Assembly: GCA_016787445.1 (NCBI GenBank)
Contig: JAEUTQ010000056.1
Coordinates: 1-64,000 of the forward strand
Origin: Bacteroidia bacterium
GTDB taxonomy: Bacteria; Bacteroidota; Bacteroidia; B-17B0; Aurantibacillaceae
Direction: 5' to 3'
DNA: 64,000 nt
Of this stretch, positions 15,694 to 25,318 are shown piece by piece. Under the pieces are notes generated by a model. It was not told the origin of the DNA. It made no database searches and saw only the letters and a program-made list of their open reading frames with translations. Both the position numbers and the translations under genes were made by a program. Within the stretch, counting starts at the first letter, position 1. Each line of letters starts with the position of its first letter.

Positions 15694-18387
15694 ATGATAT
15701 CAAAATTTACTAAATTTTTAGGGGCTTTATTTCTTATAGCCCAGTTTAGTGTATTCGGACAAGTAAGTTCTTATACATTTACACAATTTTCCGGCAGCTT
15801 TACTGCAATCACAGGCGGTACTGTATTCGGAAGCACTACAAGCGATGATGAGCGCTTTATTGATCCAGGAATTCCATTAGGAGGTACCGCCTTAATCGGG
15901 CCTGGTATTCCAATTGGATTTAACTTTACCTATAATGGTAGTGTTTTTGACAGGATTGCAATTAATAATAATGGTTGGATAAGTTTAGGTAATTCTACAA
16001 TTACTCCAAATCCAATAAATATTAATTCTAGTTCATCTTATAACGCTATATCAGCAACTTCTACTGCACCCGGAGTACTACAAAATAGAATTGCTGCTTT
16101 TTCAAGAGACTTGCAAGGGCAAACAGGTTCATCCTTGAGAGTAGAAACTATTGGAACAGCACCAAATCAAACTTGTGTTGTGCAATGGAGCAATTATAGA
16201 AAATATAACGCGACAGGCGATGATTTGAGTTTTCAAATACGTTTAGTGGAAACAAGTAACATTGTTCAAGTTGTTTACGGAGTTTATACAACGACTGCCA
16301 CTGCAAATAATACAGCACAGGTAGGTTTAAGAGGTATTGCTAATACTGATTACAATAATCGTTCGGTATTGTCAACAGGTGTAAATAACTGGTCAACATC
16401 AACGACTGGAACAGTTAATACAGCTACTGCTGCATTTTCAACAACATTAACGCCTTCTAATGGACAAGTATACCAATGGGGTCCTGTTGGTTGTGCTTTA
16501 ACTCCAACAATCGGAACTATTTCAGGTGTTACAAGCACTACAATTGGAACAGTAAATAGTTATACTTTATCCGCAACTAACGGTACAAATATTGCTTGGT
16601 ACACAGCTACAAATATTGCAGGTCCTTACACGCCAGTACCAAGTGCAACGGCTGCTATTGCGAACGTAACTGCAACTCCTGCCGGTACTGTTTATTTATA
16701 TTCAAGTGCAAATAATGCAGGATGTTCTGCTGCTACATCAAATACATTATCTATTAACGTTTTATTCCCTGGTAATGATGTGTGTTCGCCAATAGCGTTA
16801 ACTACAGGTACAAACGCTGCTGTTAATTTATTTGGTGCTACAACACAAAGTGGTGAAGTAGTTCCTCCGGGAACCGGTTGTGGTGTGAATAATGGTTGGT
16901 GTAACAGTACCTTAAATAACACCATGTGGTTTACTTATGTTGCGCCTGCATCAGGTAACATCACTATTCAAACACCAAATTTTGATACACAATTGGCAAT
17001 ATGGGCAACAGCATCATGTACCAATTTAATTGGTAATGCAACACCAACAGCTCCTGCTTCAGCAACATTAATTGCTGCTAATGATGATGATCCTAATTAT
17101 ACTGCCAACGGAGGTGTTCAGTTTTCTTCTTTAGTTAAAGGATATTGCTTAACTCCAGGTCAAACCTATTATATACAATTAGATTCTTATAGCGCAGCCG
17201 CATCTACTAACTCTACTACAATTATTATTACCGATTTAGGTGTAATAAATACTTCATTCAGTGGATTAAATGCGAGCTATTGTTTACCAACTACATTAAC
17301 AAGTTCATTAGTTCCTGTTACGACCGGAGGAACATTAACTGTTAATGGTGGTACTACAACTGTTACAAGTTTTGATCCGAATGTATACGGTGTAGGTACA
17401 CACACTGTTACTTACGATTTAGGAGCAACTTGTTTAGTTTCTAATTCAGTTACGACGGTAGCAAACACACCAACTATTACTGCTTCTGCAGTAAATGCAA
17501 CGGTTTGTGCAGCTTCAACAGTTTCTTTAACAGCAAGCGGCGCAACTACCTATTCATGGTCACCTGCCGGAGGAACCGGTGCAAACACAACAGATAGTCC
17601 AACTGTAAATACAACGTATACGGTTGTAGGAACTACTTCAGGATGTAGCGATACAGCTAATGTTTCTGTTACTGTGAATGCAGGCCCATCATTAACTGTT
17701 ACACCTTCTTCAGCTGCGATTTGTGCAAATGCAACCGCTACTTTAGTTGCAAATGGTGCTACAACTTATAGTTGGAATACCGGAGCAACTACACAAGGTA
17801 TTGCAGTTACACCATCCGTAACAACTACTTATACTGTAACAGGTGTAGGAACGAACAGTTGTTCATCAAGTGTAGCGTTTACTCAAACTGTAAATCCTAA
17901 TCCAACAGTTACTGCTGTTACAAGTAATACTTTAATCTGTACCGGTAACTCAGCAACCTTAACTGCTAGTGGTGCGAGTACTTATGCTTGGTCGGGTGGA
18001 GCAGGTACCGGTGCTAATGTTACGGTTTCACCAAGTGTAACTGTTACTTATACAGTTGTTGGAACAGATGCAAATGGATGTACTGATACAACAATAGTAC
18101 TTCAAACTGTTTCTCCTTGTACCGGAATTGAAAATATCTTAGTGAATAGTAACGGAATTAATTTATTCCCTAACCCAACTAGTTCAGATGTGAACGTTGT
18201 GGTAAGTAACTTAAGTGAAAATATGTTTGTAGAGATTTATGATGCAGTTGGTAAATTAGTGGTGAAGAAGGAAATTACGTCAACTCAAACACGTTTATCA
18301 ATGTCAGACTTTGCTTCAGGTGTGTATATGTATAAAGTATACAACGCTAGCGGAGCAGTTAAAATTGGTAAATTAGTGAAGGAATAA
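15694..18387 (+). CDS. T9SS-exported adhesin-like protein with Ig-like repeats
   Basis: An 897-residue surface or secreted protein. Signal peptide: MISKFTKFLGALFLIAQFSVFGQ. A beta-sandwich domain of the type FNFTYNGSVFDRIAINNNGW comes first. A PPC-like domain follows at about 359-500 (GNDVCSPIAL...TPGQTYYIQLDS). Three tandem Ig-like repeats come at about 594-665, 666-736 and 737-809, each with a Cys near the start and the recurring GATTYSW...TTYTV pattern. Residues about 822-897 are a T9SS type A sorting domain (LFPNPTSSDVNV...ASGVYMYKVY, ending GKLVKE). Thr, Ser, Ala and Asn dominate. It probably mediates adhesion or is a structural surface protein; no enzyme domain is visible. It shares its C-terminal tail with the proteins at 20084 and 25319. 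Confidence 0.88.
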   Translation: MISKFTKFLGALFLIAQFSVFGQVSSYTFTQFSGSFTAITGGTVFGSTTSDDERFIDPGIPLGGTALIGPGIPIGFNFTYNGSVFDRIAINNNGWISLGNSTITPNPININSSSSYNAISATSTAPGVLQNRIAAFSRDLQGQTGSSLRVETIGTAPNQTCVVQWSNYRKYNATGDDLSFQIRLVETSNIVQVVYGVYTTTATANNTAQVGLRGIANTDYNNRSVLSTGVNNWSTSTTGTVNTATAAFSTTLTPSNGQVYQWGPVGCALTPTIGTISGVTSTTIGTVNSYTLSATNGTNIAWYTATNIAGPYTPVPSATAAIANVTATPAGTVYLYSSANNAGCSAATSNTLSINVLFPGNDVCSPIALTTGTNAAVNLFGATTQSGEVVPPGTGCGVNNGWCNSTLNNTMWFTYVAPASGNITIQTPNFDTQLAIWATASCTNLIGNATPTAPASATLIAANDDDPNYTANGGVQFSSLVKGYCLTPGQTYYIQLDSYSAAASTNSTTIIITDLGVINTSFSGLNASYCLPTTLTSSLVPVTTGGTLTVNGGTTTVTSFDPNVYGVGTHTVTYDLGATCLVSNSVTTVANTPTITASAVNATVCAASTVSLTASGATTYSWSPAGGTGANTTDSPTVNTTYTVVGTTSGCSDTANVSVTVNAGPSLTVTPSSAAICANATATLVANGATTYSWNTGATTQGIAVTPSVTTTYTVTGVGTNSCSSSVAFTQTVNPNPTVTAVTSNTLICTGNSATLTASGASTYAWSGGAGTGANVTVSPSVTVTYTVVGTDANGCTDTTIVLQTVSPCTGIENILVNSNGINLFPNPTSSDVNVVVSNLSENMFVEIYDAVGKLVVKKEITSTQTRLSMSDFASGVYMYKVYNASGAVKIGKLVKE

Positions 18388-18406
18388 CAATTTGATCTCT
18401 CATATT

Positions 18407-18443
18407 AAAACCCTGATTTGGTATTTACCGAATCAGGGTTTTT
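18407..18443. terminator. Bidirectional terminator between convergent genes
   Basis: AAAACCCTGATT pairs with AATCAGGGTTTT, with A and T runs on either side, so it can serve the genes ending at 18387 and 18442. Confidence 0.88.
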
Positions 18444-19866
18444 AATTTTTAAGATATTGAAGCGGATTAAAGTTGAGGTAAAATTCTTTGTTTTCTTCCT
18501 TCATGTTTTGCTCGGTTTCGCTCAATAGATTTTTGTAATGTTTGTTTTCTTCCGGTTCACGAATCAGTTTGTTAAAGTGATTAGGAATAGTTTGCGTGAA
18601 GCCAAATACAGTTTCATTTTTTTGCAAGTATTTTTTTAAGGCAGTTATCTTAGATTCAAGTAAGTCAACATTCCCTAATTTGAAGTGTACAACCAACTCA
18701 GCGATTAGGGCGAGCTCGTGAATATCCTTTCTGGTATTGTCGGAAGCACGAAGTATAAAATTAATATGCCGGATGGCTTTTCGCGGATTACCACTGCTTA
18801 AATAGAATAATATAAACTGAAAGGTAGAAGCCATTAACTGGTCTTTCGGTAAATATTCTCTTAATTGCATAAATTCTTTTTCCGCTTCCTCAATCTGTTC
18901 GGCTCTCTGCTTTAATTTTTTTCCGTTTATGATTAAATCGATTCGAATCAATGAGAAAAGTGTATAAGCTTCGATTTTTGTGGCAATGTTTTTTTGCAGG
19001 ATGGCAGAATTTAATTTGTTCTGCGTTTCTATCAGAAAATTTTCAGCTTCATCCACTTTGTTTTTATGATTGAGAGCAATGCAGTAGTTCCGGATGGATT
19101 TTAAAAACTCGATCGTGTTAGTTTTAATGAGTTCTTTGTTCTCATCAAATATATCAATGGCGCGTTTCGAATATTTAATGGCATCATCCACATTCCTCGC
19201 TTTAATCGATTCGTAACCTTTTATTTTATTGTATAGTATCTTAGCGAGCGGACTTAAGGCCTGATTTTCGTTACTTAAAAAATCAGCATATTGTTTTTCG
19301 GTGTAATTATTTCTGTTCTCAAAAAAGTAAGAAGAAGAGTTTTCGTATTTGGAGGCAGCCCATAGTAATTCGTAGTTGATAAGATTGGTATACTCATCGG
19401 AGATTGTTTTTAAACGGGTTTTGTCGCCTTCAAAATTGGAGGATAGATAAGAAATGTGCCCATTGTTCACTGCATTCATGAGCCGTAATTCGATCGCCTC
19501 CACTTTCACCAAATGATTGATATCGCTTGGGATTTCTAAAATTTTATCGATTATTTTTTCAGCCTCCTCCGTAAAACCTTTATGAAACAAAAGCTTGGCG
19601 CGATTGAGGTTGACGTAATCAATATTGTTATTATTTAAATTCTCTCTGTGATAATCGGAAAGAATGTCCAATAATTTATAATACAAACGCGTGCCATTAC
19701 CTTTTATTTTTAGCACATACTTTTTTTTACTGAGTGATTTTTCGATTTCAAGAAAGTCATGCAAAAGAATATTATCGCTGCCGGAAAAAGTTTTAAGGTG
19801 AAGATGGATGTATCTTTTTTCCGTTTTTCCTAAACTTTGTATGAAATGAACAAGTTGTTGACTCAT
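18442..19866 (-). CDS. Helical TPR-like protein of unknown function
   Basis: A 474-residue, wholly helical soluble protein with no signal peptide. The N-terminus (QLVHFIQSLGKTEKRYIHLH) and the following paired helices (NLNRAKLLFHKGFTEEAEKI, IKYSKRAIDIFDENKEL, AEKEFMQLREYL) have the spacing of degenerate TPR units. I recognise it only as a Bacteroidota hypothetical type, not by function. It sits alone on the minus strand between two large T9SS protein genes. It might be a scaffold or regulator; nothing links it to T9SS beyond position. Confidence 0.75.
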   Translation of the reverse strand: MSQQLVHFIQSLGKTEKRYIHLHLKTFSGSDNILLHDFLEIEKSLSKKKYVLKIKGNGTRLYYKLLDILSDYHRENLNNNNIDYVNLNRAKLLFHKGFTEEAEKIIDKILEIPSDINHLVKVEAIELRLMNAVNNGHISYLSSNFEGDKTRLKTISDEYTNLINYELLWAASKYENSSSYFFENRNNYTEKQYADFLSNENQALSPLAKILYNKIKGYESIKARNVDDAIKYSKRAIDIFDENKELIKTNTIEFLKSIRNYCIALNHKNKVDEAENFLIETQNKLNSAILQKNIATKIEAYTLFSLIRIDLIINGKKLKQRAEQIEEAEKEFMQLREYLPKDQLMASTFQFILFYLSSGNPRKAIRHINFILRASDNTRKDIHELALIAELVVHFKLGNVDLLESKITALKKYLQKNETVFGFTQTIPNHFNKLIREPEENKHYKNLLSETEQNMKEENKEFYLNFNPLQYLKN

Positions 19867-20083
19867 TTTAATTTTTTGTCGTGTTATTTATTTATTCGTC
19901 GATAATTTAAATCGATTCAAATTACAAAATATGTTTTGAATAGTAAATTAAAATTATTTAAAGTATTGAAAACAAATTAAATATGGTAAAAAAATAGATT
20001 ATAGAAAAGAAATCAAGATTGAAATAAACCATTTGTTGAAACATTTAATATGGAACTTTGTTGTTATAGAAAATAAAAGAAAG

Positions 20084-23000
20084 ATGAAAAAACAACTACT
20101 CATGATGGCAGCCTTATCGATTTTTTCGGTAAAACTGTTTTCTCAGGTTACAGTAACCGGTGGTTCTACTGCAACCTACTCCAACGTTAATGCGGCGTTT
20201 GCGGCTATTAACGCAGGTACCCACACGGGGGCCATTACTATTGATATAACGGCCAGCACCACTGAGCCTTTAACTCCAACGCCTTTAGTGGCGAGCGGAC
20301 AAGGTTCAGCGAATTACACGTCAATCATTATCCGCCCAACGGTGGTTGCTTCTATCAGCGGCGCGCCTTCATCAGGACGCGGTGTATTAGAGTTTGATGG
20401 TGCAGATAATATTACCATTAATGGTGATATTGTTGGGGGTCCGGTAAACCGCGACTTAACGATCGAAAATGTAAACTCTCCAACAGTAACTGCAACAGCT
20501 GCTGTTCGTTTAATTGGTCGTACTACTTTAGGATTAGGTGCTACGAATTATACTATTACTAATTGTAAAATTGCCGGTAGTACGCCGGGTAATGATGGAT
20601 TTAGCGGTAGTACGGTTGCTAATAGTTTTGGTTTGTTTGCGGGTGGAAACGCTGTAGCATTAACTTCCGGCTCAACTGGTGATAACTACGATAATATCAC
20701 AGTTAATAACTGCGAAATTACAAGGGCATTTTATGGGTTGTACATTGGTGGAACTACCACTAATACTGCAGATAATTTGAATATTAATAATAATATAATT
20801 GGTTCTGCAATTACTTCTGAGAAATTAACCTTCCGTGGTATAGAATTAAATAACTCTACGAATTCAATCATTTCACAAAATGAAGTTTTTGAATTAAAGG
20901 CTAATACAAGCATTAGTAATGCCGGTATTTCTACTTTAGGAGCATCATCTAATTTAATTACAATTTCGCGTAACAAAGTTTACGGTATTTGGTCAACAAG
21001 CGCTAGCGGATACGGGGCTTACGGTATTAACTTGGCCGGTGGTAATAACCATTCAGTTGTGAACAACGTAATCTATGATATTATTACAACTAATTACAAC
21101 TCTACATCAACAACTTTTCAAGCATTTGGTATTCGTTTAACTTCTGGTACAGGGCATAAAATTTTCTATAATAGTATAAATCTTTTTGGTGCCTTAGTTG
21201 GTGGAAGTACCACCAATTGTTATAGTGCAGCTTTGGTAGTTACTTCAACAGCTATCACAGGTTTAGAGATTAAGAATAACATTTTTAATAATATTCAAAC
21301 ATCTACCGTAACTACGCCTGTATTTATGGCAATGTGGTTCCCTACAAGTTATAATTTTTTAAATGCAAGTATTAACAATAATGCATACATGGTTACTAAT
21401 GATGCAGCGCATTTTGTTGGGCGTGTTGGAACTGTAAATTATTCTACCCTATCAAACTGGTCAGCGATTTCGCAGGTAAATAATCCAACTAATGATAACG
21501 CTTCTGTTCCTCCAGTTAATACAGGAGCTCCATTTATCTCCAACACAAATTTAAACTTTGCGAACAATACTGTTACACCAATCGAGTCAGGCGCTGTAAC
21601 TACAACAGTTACAGGTATCGATCACGATGCTTTTACTCGTCCTAAGGCCGGTGTAAATGCAAACACAAACCCTGATATGGGTGCTTATGAATTCGATGGA
21701 TTAGCGGGTGTGGCTACAGATGCAGGTGTTGCATTTTTAGTTAGTCCGGCTACTAACGGTTGTTATGGTGCGGCTGAAAATTTAGTGGTTAGTATTAAGA
21801 ATTACGGAACTGCTTCTATTTCTAATATTCCTGTAACTGTTATCGTTTCAGGTGCAGCTACTCAAACAAGTAACGCTACTTATCCAGGTCCTTTAGCGGC
21901 AGGTGCTTCAGCAAACTTTACTGTTGCTACTTTAAACATGTTAACTGCAGGTACTTATTCATTCAATGCTTATACTTCTTTAGCAGGCGATTTAAATGCG
22001 CCTAACGACGCTATGGGTACTACAACTCGTACCGTATTCCCAATTTCAACAATTCCAACTCAAGTTGATTTCACCGGATTTACGGGTGCTAACTTAACAG
22101 CTAACTTCCCATTATGGAGTGAGGCTACAGGTTCTATCGTTCCAACTGGTACAACTTCGTTATGGACTTCACAAACCGGATTAAATGGTGCAGGAAATAT
22201 TACTGCCCGAATTAATTTATTAACTAATACTCGTTACGAGTGGTTAGTTGGTCCGAAATTTACAGCAACTGCAAATTCCCAAATTACATTTGATGCAGCA
22301 GTTACCGTTGTTGGTAGTGTAACTACTCCAAGTGTAATGGGTAGTGATGATATGGTGCGTGTTATGGTGTCTACAGATTGTGGTGTATCATTTACTCCGG
22401 TATTTACCGTAAGTGCTACAAACAGTTTGTCTACAACTTTCACAAATTTTGTTGCTCCGTTAGGTGCTTATGCCGGACAAAACATTATTGTTGCATTCCT
22501 TGCAACTGATGGTCCGATTGATGATTTAGAGTCTTATGATTTTCATTTAGACAATATTAATATTTATAATGCATTACCTCAGGATGCTGGGGTGAGTGGA
22601 TTAACAAAGCCCGCACTAAACGGTTGTTACGGTGCGGCAGAAAACATGGTCGTTACACTTAACAATTATGGTTCATTGCCAGTAACTAATATTCCTGTAA
22701 CTGTATTAGTGAGTGGTGCTACAACTCAAACTACAAATGCTACGTTTAGTGGAACAATCGCACCTGCATCTTCCGCAAGCTTTACTGTTGGTACAGTTAA
22801 TATGACTACTGCAGGTATTTATAATTTTAAAGCTTATACTGCACTTAGCGGCGATGGAAATTTAGTAAATGATACTATGGCAATTGCAACACGTACTGTT
22901 GTTGGCCCAACACCATTACCTACTTCTGTAAGCTTTACAGGATTTAGCGGTGCTAACTTAACTGCCATGTTCCCGTTATGGAGTGAAGCAACAGGATCAG

Positions 23001-25153
23001 TTGTTCCAACAGGTACAACTTCGTTATGGACTTCACAAACCGGATTAAACGGTGCAGGAAACATAACAGCTCGTATTAACCTATTAACCAATACCCGTAA
23101 CGAATGGATTGTTGGTCCGAAATTCACAGCAACTGCTAACTCTCAAATTTCATTCGATGCTGCTATCACCGCAGTAGGTGCTTTAACAACTTATAGTGCA
23201 ATGGGTAGTGATGATAAGGTTCGTGTAATGGTTTCTACCGACTGCGGATTAAGCTACACCCCGATATTTACAGTAAGTGCAACAAATAGTTTAACAACCA
23301 CATTTACTAATTTCATTGTTAACTTAAGCGCTTATGCAGGTCAGAATATCATCGTTGCATTCTTAGCACAAGATGGTCCAACTGATGATTTAGAATCATA
23401 CGATTTCCATCTAGATAATATTAATATCTACAATGCATCTCCTACAGATGCTGGTGTAACTGCAATTGTTACTCCAACCATTGGTGGTTGTTATACAGCT
23501 GCTGAGCAAGTAGTAGTAACAGTGCGCAACTTCGGTTCCGCTTCTATTTCTAACGTTCCGGTTACTGTTAATGTTGGTGGTGTGAATTCTCAAACAATTA
23601 CAAACACTTTCCCTGGTCCTTTAGCAGCCGGTGCAACAGCTAACTTTACTGTTGGTACTGCTAACATGAGTATTGGTGGAGCGTATACATTCACCGCATA
23701 TACAACATTAGCGGGCGACTTAAATCTATTTAATGATCAAGCTGTAGCTAATAGAACAGTAAATCCGATTGTAAATATTTTGGGTAATAATTCAATCTGT
23801 TTAGGTGATACTACAACATTATCAGTTGGTGGAACAGGAACAACTTATACCTGGAGTACAGGTGCTAATACATCTTCGATAACAGTTTTCCCAACAAGCA
23901 CAACTGTTTATTCAGTAATTGCCAGCGATGGAGTATGTACGGCGAGTCGTATTTTAACTCTTACTGTAAATAATCCTACAATTGCTGCAACAGGCGCAAG
24001 CGCGTGTGCGGGTAATACTGTGGCGTTAAATGCAACAGCTTTTGCTCCGGTTAACTGGTATGCTACTCCAACTGCTACAACTCCAATTGCAACAGGTAAT
24101 ACATATACTACAACTGCTGTTAGCACTTCAACGGTATATGCGGAAGCACAATCCTCAGCTACCGGTACTATTAATTCTACAATGGCAGCCGGTAATGGTT
24201 CATCAGGAAATATGTTTGATGTGGTAGCAATTGGTAACATTGAAGTTAATGGTGTTGATGTACACATTAGCAGTACAGCTGTCACTACTGTTGAAGTATG
24301 GTATCGTCCGGGTTCATTTGTTGGTTTCGAATCTTCAAATGTTGGATGGACAAATGTTTTAACAACTACTGTAACAGGAATGGGAACAGGTAATATGACT
24401 TATATTCCTACTAACTTTACTGTTTCAGTTCCGGCAGGACAAACTTATGGTTTCTATGTTACTGCTAATGGCGGAGGTTCATTTGCATATACAAACGGAA
24501 CTGCAGTTGGTAATGTGCATGTTCAAAATTCAGATTTGCAGGTATTAGAAGGAAAAGGTGGAAGTTACTTTGGTGTTACCATTTCTACTCGTATCTGGAA
24601 CGGACAAATCCGTTATACAAAAGTAGGTTGTACTAGTCCGCGTATCCCTGTTACTGTAACCGTAAATCCTGCTCCAACTCTTAGTGTTACAACTACCAAC
24701 TCAATTTTATGTGCAGGAAGTTCCGCTACTTTAATAGCTAACGGTGCTACAACATACTCTTGGAGTACAGGTCAAACCACTCAAGGTATTATTGTGTCTC
24801 CAACTGTTACAACTTCTTATACTTTAACAGGTACTGCAGGTGGATGTTCAAAAGATACAACCATTACTCAGGTAGTTGCTACTTGTACCGGAATCGATCA
24901 ATTATTAGCTGATAATTCAGGTGTGATTGTGTATCCAAATCCAAGCACTGGTGTATTTAATGTAATTCTAAATCAGGAAAACACTAATACTACTTTAATA
25001 ATTTTAGATGCTCTGGGTCGTGTTGTGTTAACTGATAAATTAAATTCCTTGAGCAATACTGTAAATGCCGAGAAACTAGCAAACGGTGTTTATATGTATC
25101 GCATTGTTAATGGTACAGAAACCATCAAACAAGGCAAATTAGTTAAGGAGTAA
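20084..25153 (+). CDS. Giant T9SS-exported surface protein with beta-helix and tandem 288-residue repeats
   Basis: A 1689-residue protein from the ATG at 20084, which precedes the signal peptide KKQLLMMAALSIFSVKLFSQ; an upstream TTG would add an implausible leader. Residues about 95-460 are a right-handed beta-helix (repeating N..I/V.NN.I patterns). Then come modules beginning DAG at about 546, 834 and 1122, exactly 864 bp apart: each a CARDB-like sandwich, the first two followed by a jelly-roll-like domain (PLWSEATGS...ESYDFHLDNI). Ig-like domains follow at about 1231-1350. A module at about 1353-1519 (NIEVNG, EVWYRPGSFVGFESSNVGW) is shared with the next protein. One more Ig-like domain comes at about 1529-1600. 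A T9SS type A tail ends GKLVKE. Likely an adhesin or matrix protein. Confidence 0.88.
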   Translation: MKKQLLMMAALSIFSVKLFSQVTVTGGSTATYSNVNAAFAAINAGTHTGAITIDITASTTEPLTPTPLVASGQGSANYTSIIIRPTVVASISGAPSSGRGVLEFDGADNITINGDIVGGPVNRDLTIENVNSPTVTATAAVRLIGRTTLGLGATNYTITNCKIAGSTPGNDGFSGSTVANSFGLFAGGNAVALTSGSTGDNYDNITVNNCEITRAFYGLYIGGTTTNTADNLNINNNIIGSAITSEKLTFRGIELNNSTNSIISQNEVFELKANTSISNAGISTLGASSNLITISRNKVYGIWSTSASGYGAYGINLAGGNNHSVVNNVIYDIITTNYNSTSTTFQAFGIRLTSGTGHKIFYNSINLFGALVGGSTTNCYSAALVVTSTAITGLEIKNNIFNNIQTSTVTTPVFMAMWFPTSYNFLNASINNNAYMVTNDAAHFVGRVGTVNYSTLSNWSAISQVNNPTNDNASVPPVNTGAPFISNTNLNFANNTVTPIESGAVTTTVTGIDHDAFTRPKAGVNANTNPDMGAYEFDGLAGVATDAGVAFLVSPATNGCYGAAENLVVSIKNYGTASISNIPVTVIVSGAATQTSNATYPGPLAAGASANFTVATLNMLTAGTYSFNAYTSLAGDLNAPNDAMGTTTRTVFPISTIPTQVDFTGFTGANLTANFPLWSEATGSIVPTGTTSLWTSQTGLNGAGNITARINLLTNTRYEWLVGPKFTATANSQITFDAAVTVVGSVTTPSVMGSDDMVRVMVSTDCGVSFTPVFTVSATNSLSTTFTNFVAPLGAYAGQNIIVAFLATDGPIDDLESYDFHLDNINIYNALPQDAGVSGLTKPALNGCYGAAENMVVTLNNYGSLPVTNIPVTVLVSGATTQTTNATFSGTIAPASSASFTVGTVNMTTAGIYNFKAYTALSGDGNLVNDTMAIATRTVVGPTPLPTSVSFTGFSGANLTAMFPLWSEATGSVVPTGTTSLWTSQTGLNGAGNITARINLLTNTRNEWIVGPKFTATANSQISFDAAITAVGALTTYSAMGSDDKVRVMVSTDCGLSYTPIFTVSATNSLTTTFTNFIVNLSAYAGQNIIVAFLAQDGPTDDLESYDFHLDNINIYNASPTDAGVTAIVTPTIGGCYTAAEQVVVTVRNFGSASISNVPVTVNVGGVNSQTITNTFPGPLAAGATANFTVGTANMSIGGAYTFTAYTTLAGDLNLFNDQAVANRTVNPIVNILGNNSICLGDTTTLSVGGTGTTYTWSTGANTSSITVFPTSTTVYSVIASDGVCTASRILTLTVNNPTIAATGASACAGNTVALNATAFAPVNWYATPTATTPIATGNTYTTTAVSTSTVYAEAQSSATGTINSTMAAGNGSSGNMFDVVAIGNIEVNGVDVHISSTAVTTVEVWYRPGSFVGFESSNVGWTNVLTTTVTGMGTGNMTYIPTNFTVSVPAGQTYGFYVTANGGGSFAYTNGTAVGNVHVQNSDLQVLEGKGGSYFGVTISTRIWNGQIRYTKVGCTSPRIPVTVTVNPAPTLSVTTTNSILCAGSSATLIANGATTYSWSTGQTTQGIIVSPTVTTSYTLTGTAGGCSKDTTITQVVATCTGIDQLLADNSGVIVYPNPSTGVFNVILNQENTNTTLIILDALGRVVLTDKLNSLSNTVNAEKLANGVYMYRIVNGTETIKQGKLVKE
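21719..23446 (+). repeat. Two tandem 864-bp intragenic repeats
   Basis: GATGCxGGxGT starts at 21719, 22583 and 23447, exactly 864 bp apart. DNA identity remains high inside the jelly-roll part, for example ACTTCGTTATGGACTTCACA at about 22153 and 23017. The third unit is only partial (about 110 codons). Confidence 0.85.
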
Positions 25154-25183
25154 TTTGTAGTTGTATTACTCTTTTTTTAATCA

Positions 25184-25213
25184 AAAGCCCCGAGGTAACA
25201 CTCGGGGTTTTTT
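25184..25213 (+). terminator. Terminator of the giant T9SS protein gene
   Basis: CCCCGAG and CTCGGGG around GTAACA, then six T. Confidence 0.88.
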
Positions 25214-25264
25214 GTTTATAGCCAACTTTATTGTTTTAGATGCTATAAATGTTAATATTAATCG

Positions 25265-25296
25265 TTGAAAAGACACTTAATATTAGCCTACATTTG
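25265..25296 (+). promoter_or_regulatory. Bacteroidota promoter of the 692-aa T9SS protein gene
   Basis: TTG at 25265-25267 and TACATTTG at 25289-25296, 21 nt apart, match the -33/-7 consensus. The ATG at 25319 is 23 nt further on. Confidence 0.6.
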
Positions 25297-25318
25297 CACA
25301 AAATTTAAAAATATAACT

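Noticed and set aside
17473..18120. Regularly spaced repeated DNA as a possible CRISPR array
   Set aside because: The repeats are coding, diverged and in frame; they are Ig-like domains.
20033..20083. A longer start for the giant T9SS protein
   Set aside because: It starts with TTG and puts 17 residues ahead of a normal signal peptide.
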